A stretch of DNA of 26,892 bases from CAZLBC01 sp964557575 (GTDB taxonomy: Bacteria; Planctomycetota; Phycisphaerae; SM23-33), in assembly GCA_964557575.1 (NCBI GenBank), contig CAZLBC010000067.1, positions 1 through 26,892 on the forward strand, in the 5' to 3' direction. The first letter of the stretch is position 1. The number at the start of each line of letters is the position of its first letter. Under the pieces are notes generated by a model. It worked only from the letters and a program-made list of their open reading frames with translations, had not been told where the DNA came from and did no database searches. Of this stretch, positions 23,401 through 26,892 are shown in pieces. A program made the position numbers and the translations under genes.

Positions 23401-25608
23401 ATGAACACGACGACGCTCAAGACGGCAGTGACGCTCATGACGATGGCAGCGATCCTGGTTCCGGCGACCGCCGGTCAAAAGGCCGGTCCCCCGCGAAACG
23501 AGGCGGCGCTGATCGCCGTCCTCAGATCCGACGCCGAACGCAAGGCGAAGGCCGACGCCTGCCGGCTGCTCGCCGAAAAGGCAACCGCGAAGGCGGTGCC
23601 GGTCCTCGCCGCGCTCCTCGACGACGAAAAGCTCTCGCACATGGCCCGGTACGCACTCGAGCCCATCGACGATCCGGCCGTGGACGCCGCGCTCCGCGAA
23701 GCCCTCGGCCGGGTCACGGGACGGCAGCTCATCGGCGTCGTCGGCTCCCTCGGGTTCCGCCGCGACGCCGCGGCGGCCGCCCTGATCGGGAAATACCTCG
23801 CGTCCGACGATGCCGACCTGGTGAAGGTCGCCGCCCGCTCGCTGGGGCGGATCGGGACCGTCGCGGCGGCCGACATCCTCGAAAAGGCCATGCCGAAAAA
23901 GGCCGGCCCCGTCCGCCTGGCGTTCTGCGAGGGACTCATGCGCTGCGCCGAGGCCCTCGCGGCCGGCGACGAAGCCGCGCGGGCCGCGGCGATCTACGAC
24001 AGCCTGCGGAAGCTGCCCGACGCGCCCCACCAGGTCCGGGCGGGGGCCCTGCGGGGCGCGGTCCTGGTCCGCGGCACGGAAGGGCTGCCGCTGCTGCTGG
24101 CGGCGCTCCGCGGCGACGATTACGCGGTGACCGCGGCCGCCGCGCGGGCCGCCATGGAAATGACGTGCGACGGCGTTACCGCGGCCCTCGCCGCCGAACT
24201 CGGCACACTCCCCGTCGACAAGCAGGTCCTGCTGACGCAGACGATGGCCGACCGGGGGGATCCGGCGGCCCTCCCGGCGCTGATGACGCTTGCCGAAAAA
24301 GGCGAGAAGGCGGCCCGCATCGCCGCGATCCGTGCGATCCCCGCCCTCGGCGGCGCCGGGGCGGTCAAGACCCTGCTGGCCCTCCAGAAAGACGCCGACA
24401 CGGAGGTGGCCGCCGCCGCCCGGGAGGCCCTCGGCGCCCTGTCCGGGGACGCGGTCGACACGGCGATCATCGCCATGCTCAAGAGCCCGGAAGACAAGAC
24501 CCGCGCCCTCGGGATCGACCTGGTCGGCCGTCGGCGGATGACCGCGGCGGTGCCGCAGTTGCTGAAGCTCGCCGGGGAGGGCGATCAGTCCGTGCGTCAG
24601 ACGGCGGCCGGCGTTCTCGCCGATATCGCCGGCCGGGATCACTTCTCGGCCCTGCTCGACCTGCTGGTCGGCGCCGAATCGAAAAAGGTGATCCGGTCGC
24701 TGGAACGCGCCCTGGCGGGGATCTGCGCCGAAGCGGCGCGGCCCGAGTCCGCCGACGTGACGATCCACGAGGCGGTCTACGGCGACCTGCCCGACGGCAA
24801 AAAGGCCGACGTGACCGCCAAGGTCAAGAAGCTCGTGAAAAAAGGCACGGTGACGATCGAAGCGTCGAACAGCACCTTCGGCGATCCCGCCCGGGGGACG
24901 CCCAAGAAGCTCCGCGTCGTCTTCACCTCCGGCGGGCGGAAGCTGACGAAGACCGTCCCGGAGAAGGAGTCGATCGAGCTGGCCGTGGGCGCCGTGCCCG
25001 ACGAGCTGGTCGACGAACTCTGCGCGGCCGCCGGCAAGGCCGCCGGGCCCGCGAAGGTTGCCCTGCTGAAGGTCCTCCGCTCGACCGGCGCCCCGAAGGC
25101 GCTCGGCGTCGTCCGGGCGGCCGCGACCGGCGGGAAAGGCACGGTCCGCGACGAGGCCGTCGGCATCCTCTGCGAATGGCCCACGGCCGAGGCCCTGCCG
25201 GACGTCCGGAAATTCATGGACACCGCCGACGACAAGCGGGTCAAGATCCTCGCCTTCCGCGGCGCGGTCCGCATGATCCCGCTGCAGGCCGCCCCGGCCG
25301 CCGAGCGACTCGCGGAGATGAAAAAGATGTTCGCGAAGGCCGAGCGGCCCGAGGAGGAGAAACTCGCCGTCGCCGCCCTCGGCAGCATCGCCTCCCCCGA
25401 TGCCCTGGCGTTCGCCGTCGAAAAGATGGACGATCCCGGCCTGAAGGAAGTGGCGGCAATCGCCGCCGTCGAGATCGGCGGCGCGATCGCGAACACCGCC
25501 CCCGACGCGGTCACCGCGGCCATGAAGAAGGTCGTGAAGGCCACGAAGAACAAGACCACCGCCCGGAACGCCCGCAGGATCCTGCGCGGCATTCGGGATA
25601 AGAAGTAG
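23401..25608 (+). CDS. Exported HEAT-repeat protein with internal DUF3395-like domain
   Basis: 735 residues from the ATG at 23401, which has AGGGAGA upstream and starts a signal peptide (LMTMAAILVPATAGQ). The frame is open far upstream only because it runs antisense-free through the GC-rich Gfo/Idh gene. Residues about 35-440 and 535-725 are alpha-helical, Ala-rich HEAT repeats (for example VPVLAALLDDEKLSHMARYA; VKVAARSLGRIGTVAAADIL). Between them, about 452-532, lies a beta-rich segment (ADVTAKVKKLVKKGTVTIEA, then NSTFGDPARGTPKKLRVVF) that resembles DUF3395, found in planctomycetal secreted proteins. It is probably a periplasmic protein-binding scaffold. No enzyme motif is seen. A strong terminator follows. 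Role beside Gfo/Idh unknown. Confidence 0.88.
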   Translation: MNTTTLKTAVTLMTMAAILVPATAGQKAGPPRNEAALIAVLRSDAERKAKADACRLLAEKATAKAVPVLAALLDDEKLSHMARYALEPIDDPAVDAALREALGRVTGRQLIGVVGSLGFRRDAAAAALIGKYLASDDADLVKVAARSLGRIGTVAAADILEKAMPKKAGPVRLAFCEGLMRCAEALAAGDEAARAAAIYDSLRKLPDAPHQVRAGALRGAVLVRGTEGLPLLLAALRGDDYAVTAAAARAAMEMTCDGVTAALAAELGTLPVDKQVLLTQTMADRGDPAALPALMTLAEKGEKAARIAAIRAIPALGGAGAVKTLLALQKDADTEVAAAAREALGALSGDAVDTAIIAMLKSPEDKTRALGIDLVGRRRMTAAVPQLLKLAGEGDQSVRQTAAGVLADIAGRDHFSALLDLLVGAESKKVIRSLERALAGICAEAARPESADVTIHEAVYGDLPDGKKADVTAKVKKLVKKGTVTIEASNSTFGDPARGTPKKLRVVFTSGGRKLTKTVPEKESIELAVGAVPDELVDELCAAAGKAAGPAKVALLKVLRSTGAPKALGVVRAAATGGKGTVRDEAVGILCEWPTAEALPDVRKFMDTADDKRVKILAFRGAVRMIPLQAAPAAERLAEMKKMFAKAERPEEEKLAVAALGSIASPDALAFAVEKMDDPGLKEVAAIAAVEIGGAIANTAPDAVTAAMKKVVKATKNKTTARNARRILRGIRDKK

Positions 25609-25636
25609 CCGCGTTTGATATAATTGTCTGATAATA

Positions 25637-25676
25637 AACACCGGCACCGTCCGCGGACGGTGCCGGTGTTTTTTTT
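25637..25676 (+). terminator. Rho-independent terminator after HEAT-repeat gene
   Basis: AACACCGGCACCGTCCG and its exact reverse complement form a 17-base-pair uninterrupted palindrome (25637-25670), followed by six more T residues. Twenty-eight bases after the stop codon. Confidence 0.92.
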
Positions 25677-25678
25677 AC

Positions 25679-25717
25679 CGTCGAAGGGGTCACCGTCGAA
25701 GGGGTCAGGAACCTTTT
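25679..25717 (+). repeat. GGAACC-variant repeats on the left edge of the assembly gap
   Basis: A truncated unit CGTCGAAGGGGTCA is followed by CGTCGAAGGGGTCAGGAACC and a T-run entering the N tract. The core differs from the others in the window by GGAACC instead of GGTACC. Confidence 0.95.
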
Positions 25718-25817
25718 NNNNNNNNNNNNNNNNNNNNNNNNNNNNNNNNNNNNNNNNNNNNNNNNNNNNNNNNNNNNNNNNNNNNNNNNNNNNNNNNNNN
25801 NNNNNNNNNNNNNNNNN
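25718..25817. other. Assembly gap of exactly 100 N
   Basis: A placeholder-length run of N. The bases on both sides are the same repeat unit in the same orientation, so the gap most likely hides a longer tandem array that could not be assembled. The true length is unknown. Confidence 0.97.
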
Positions 25818-25842
25818 CGTCGAAGGGGTCAGGAACCTTTTC
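25818..25842 (+). repeat. GGAACC-variant repeat on the right edge of the gap
   Basis: CGTCGAAGGGGTCAGGAACC followed by TTTT, identical to the unit entering the gap on the left. Confidence 0.95.
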
Positions 25843-25876
25843 TGCAGAACCTCCACGAATCGCGTCATCTTTTTAC

Positions 25877-25920
25877 TTGCGATACAGTATTGCTTGATAT
25901 ATAGTAGACTAAGTCCACTA
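25877..25920 (+). promoter_or_regulatory. TA module 2 promoter and operator
   Basis: TTGCGA (25877-25882) and TATAGT (25900-25905) are separated by 17 bp. A near-palindrome TAGTAGACT-A-AGTCCACTA (25902-25920; 8 of 9 arm bases pair) overlaps the -10 and predicted start, where an antitoxin repressor would bind. Its arms resemble the AGACTAG arms of module 1. Confidence 0.65.
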
Positions 25921-25976
25921 AGTTGACCATAATAGAAACCGGGCATATCGACCAGCCCGGTCCAGGAGAATATACA

Positions 25977-26201
25977 ATGGATGTCGCAAACGTGCATTAC
26001 GCGAAGACCCATTTCTCCCGGTTGCTCGAGGAGGCACACGCGGGCAAGGAGATCATCCTGGCGAAAAGGGGTAAACCCTACGCTCGCATGGTTCCTCTCG
26101 CCGAACCCCGCCCCCGCGCGCCCGGTCGATACCCCGCCCCCGTGCCGGACAGCTTTTTCGAGCCGCTTCCCGACGAGGAGTTCAACGCGTGGGAACGGTG
26201 A
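25977..26201 (+). CDS. Phd/YefM-family antitoxin (TA module 2)
   Basis: 74 residues from the ATG at 25977, which has AGGAG eight bases upstream; a TTG at 25923 in the same frame lies at the operator and is unlikely. The N-terminal core DVANVHYAKTHFSRLLEEAH and KEIILAKRGKPYARMVPL is the Phd/YefM fold. The Pro-rich tail ending FFEPLPDEEFNAWER should wrap the toxin; its acidic/aromatic end is typical of PIN-binding antitoxins. Overlaps the toxin gene by 13 bp. The palindrome at its promoter implies autoregulation. Confidence 0.92.
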   Translation: MDVANVHYAKTHFSRLLEEAHAGKEIILAKRGKPYARMVPLAEPRPRAPGRYPAPVPDSFFEPLPDEEFNAWER

Positions 26202-26584
26202 ATTACCTGGTGGATACCCACACACTGCTGTGGTGGTGGGGGCAGCCCGATCGCCTCTCACGGCTCGCGATGACGCTGTTGCGGGAGCCCGGCAACACCA
26301 TTTTTATCAGCGCCGCCTCCGCGCTGGAGATCGCGATAAAAACGCGCATACAAAAGCTGCCCGGGGGACGACGCATCATCGAGTCGTGGGAAGAGCGCCT
26401 CCGCGAAGACGCCTTTATCGAGATGCCGGTGCATCCGCGGCATGCCTTCAAAGCGGGGCTGATACCCGCGGACCACCGGGACCCGTTCGACCGTCTTATT
26501 GCCTCCCAGAGCATCATCGAGGACATGCCGGTCATCGGCGCCGACCCGATGATTGCCGACCTGGGCGCGGAGACGGCCTGGTAG
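26189..26584 (+). CDS. vapC: VapC-type PIN-domain toxin (TA module 2)
   Basis: 131 residues. The GTG at 26189 is chosen because GAGGAG (26175-26180) is eight bases upstream; an alternative GTG at 26198, overlapping the antitoxin stop by four bases, would be 17 bases away. Active-site acids Asp9 (YLVDTHTLLW), Glu47 (SALEIAIK), Asp101 (RDPFDRLIASQS) and Asp119 (GADPMI) are all present, so it should be a working RNase. It is clearly a different lineage from the module 1 toxin despite the same architecture. A degenerate copy of its last ~55 bp lies about 200 bp downstream. Confidence 0.93.
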   Translation: MGTVNYLVDTHTLLWWWGQPDRLSRLAMTLLREPGNTIFISAASALEIAIKTRIQKLPGGRRIIESWEERLREDAFIEMPVHPRHAFKAGLIPADHRDPFDRLIASQSIIEDMPVIGADPMIADLGAETAW

Positions 26585-26680
26585 GGGACCGCGCTGTGAA
26601 AATCGCGGTATTTTTTCAAACCGGCGAGGAGCGGCGACAGCGGCATAGTGTGGAAATTCGTCCGGTTTTATTGGTCAGTC

Positions 26681-26733
26681 GACGGGGTCAGGAACCTTTT
26701 TTATCGGCGTCGACGGGGCCAGGAACTTTTTTT
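26681..26733 (+). repeat. Two further GGGGTCAGG-type repeats (GGAACC and GGGGCCAGGAAC variants)
   Basis: GTCGACGGGGTCAGGAACC plus T-run at 26680-26702, then CGTCGACGGGGCCAGGAAC plus T-run at 26709-26733. The flank CGTCGA is shared with the copies around the assembly gap, so these belong to the same local subfamily. Confidence 0.9.
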
Positions 26734-26791
26734 GCGCCGTCCCGATGATGGCCGAACCCGGCGCGGAGACGGTGTGGCAGGGGATTGCGCG
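26734..26791 (+). pseudogene. Degenerate duplicate of a PIN-toxin 3' end
   Basis: 58 bp aligning with 26538-26595 (196-bp offset) with about nine mismatches. Translation gives PMMAEPGAETVW, against PMIADLGAETAW in the intact toxin. The stop codon TAG has become CAG. It starts directly at the T-run of the preceding repeat, so the break lies at the repeat boundary. Confidence 0.8.
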
Positions 26792-26829
26792 GTCGATGGC
26801 GTCAGTATCCACCGGGAGAAAGCCCCAAC

Positions 26830-26892
<63 letters not shown>

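Noticed and set aside
24777..26261. 494-residue minus-strand frame through the N gap
   Set aside because: It is open only because N codons cannot be stops; antisense to the HEAT gene and TA module.

Overview
The window is a GC-rich (by eye roughly 65-70% in genes) stretch of bacterial chromosome. The gene set points to the PVC superphylum (Planctomycetota such as Phycisphaerae, or Kiritimatiellota/Lentisphaerota): Tat-exported Gfo/Idh/MocA oxidoreductases, a PQQ-type beta-propeller protein, two secreted SGNH (sialate-O-acetylesterase-like) esterases, a GH36-like alpha-galactosidase, an exported HEAT-repeat protein, and a very large autotransporter with PATR repeats. The phylum is an inference from gene content; no 16S rRNA or ribosomal gene is present.

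Layout. 1-5729 (+): the 3' part of a giant LamG / PA14-like / PATR-repeat autotransporter. 5743-7116 (-): Tat-exported protein resembling polysaccharide deacetylases. 7240-8772 (+): secreted PQQ-like beta-propeller. 8781-9376 (-): a lower-GC DUF433/DUF5615 toxin-antitoxin-like pair. 9550-12162 (+): large secreted PcRGLX/YetA-like protein. 12413-13053 (+): Phd/YefM antitoxin and PIN toxin. 13285-14607 (+): Gfo/Idh/MocA paralogue 1. 14607-14963: nested repeat structure with an AT-rich core. 14983-18048 (+): two secreted SGNH esterases. 18049-19295: gene-poor repeat region with a 189-bp tandem duplication, a possible decayed transposase and a five-unit short tandem array. 19296-21554 (-): alpha-galactosidase-like enzyme. 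21597-21763: MITE-like element. 21986-23308 (+): Gfo/Idh/MocA paralogue 2. 23401-25608 (+): HEAT-repeat protein. 25679-25842: repeats around a 100-N assembly gap. 25977-26584 (+): a second Phd/PIN pair. 26681-26791: more repeats and a degenerate copy of the toxin 3' end. 26830-26892 (-): the 3' part of a tRNA-Arg(ACG).

How the genes may work together. Most larger products carry Sec or Tat signals and belong to families that act on plant or algal polysaccharides (deacetylase-like, rhamnogalacturonan-lyase-like, acetylesterases, alpha-galactosidase, GH109-type Gfo/Idh). This suggests a loosely organised, non-Sus glycan-degradation region. It has been broken up by TA modules and by a family of short REP-like repeats with core GGGGTCAGGTACCTTTTT (variants GGTATC and GGAACC), found in both orientations and only between genes.

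The most interesting regulatory signal is shared by the two Gfo/Idh/MocA paralogues. Each has two direct repeats of consensus TGCARRRATRTCCAT spaced exactly 21 bp, followed 22 bp later by a -10-like hexamer, itself 79-80 bp from the start codon. This is the geometry of an AraC-family activator acting at the -35 region. The two Phd/PIN modules also have related palindromes overlapping their predicted promoters.
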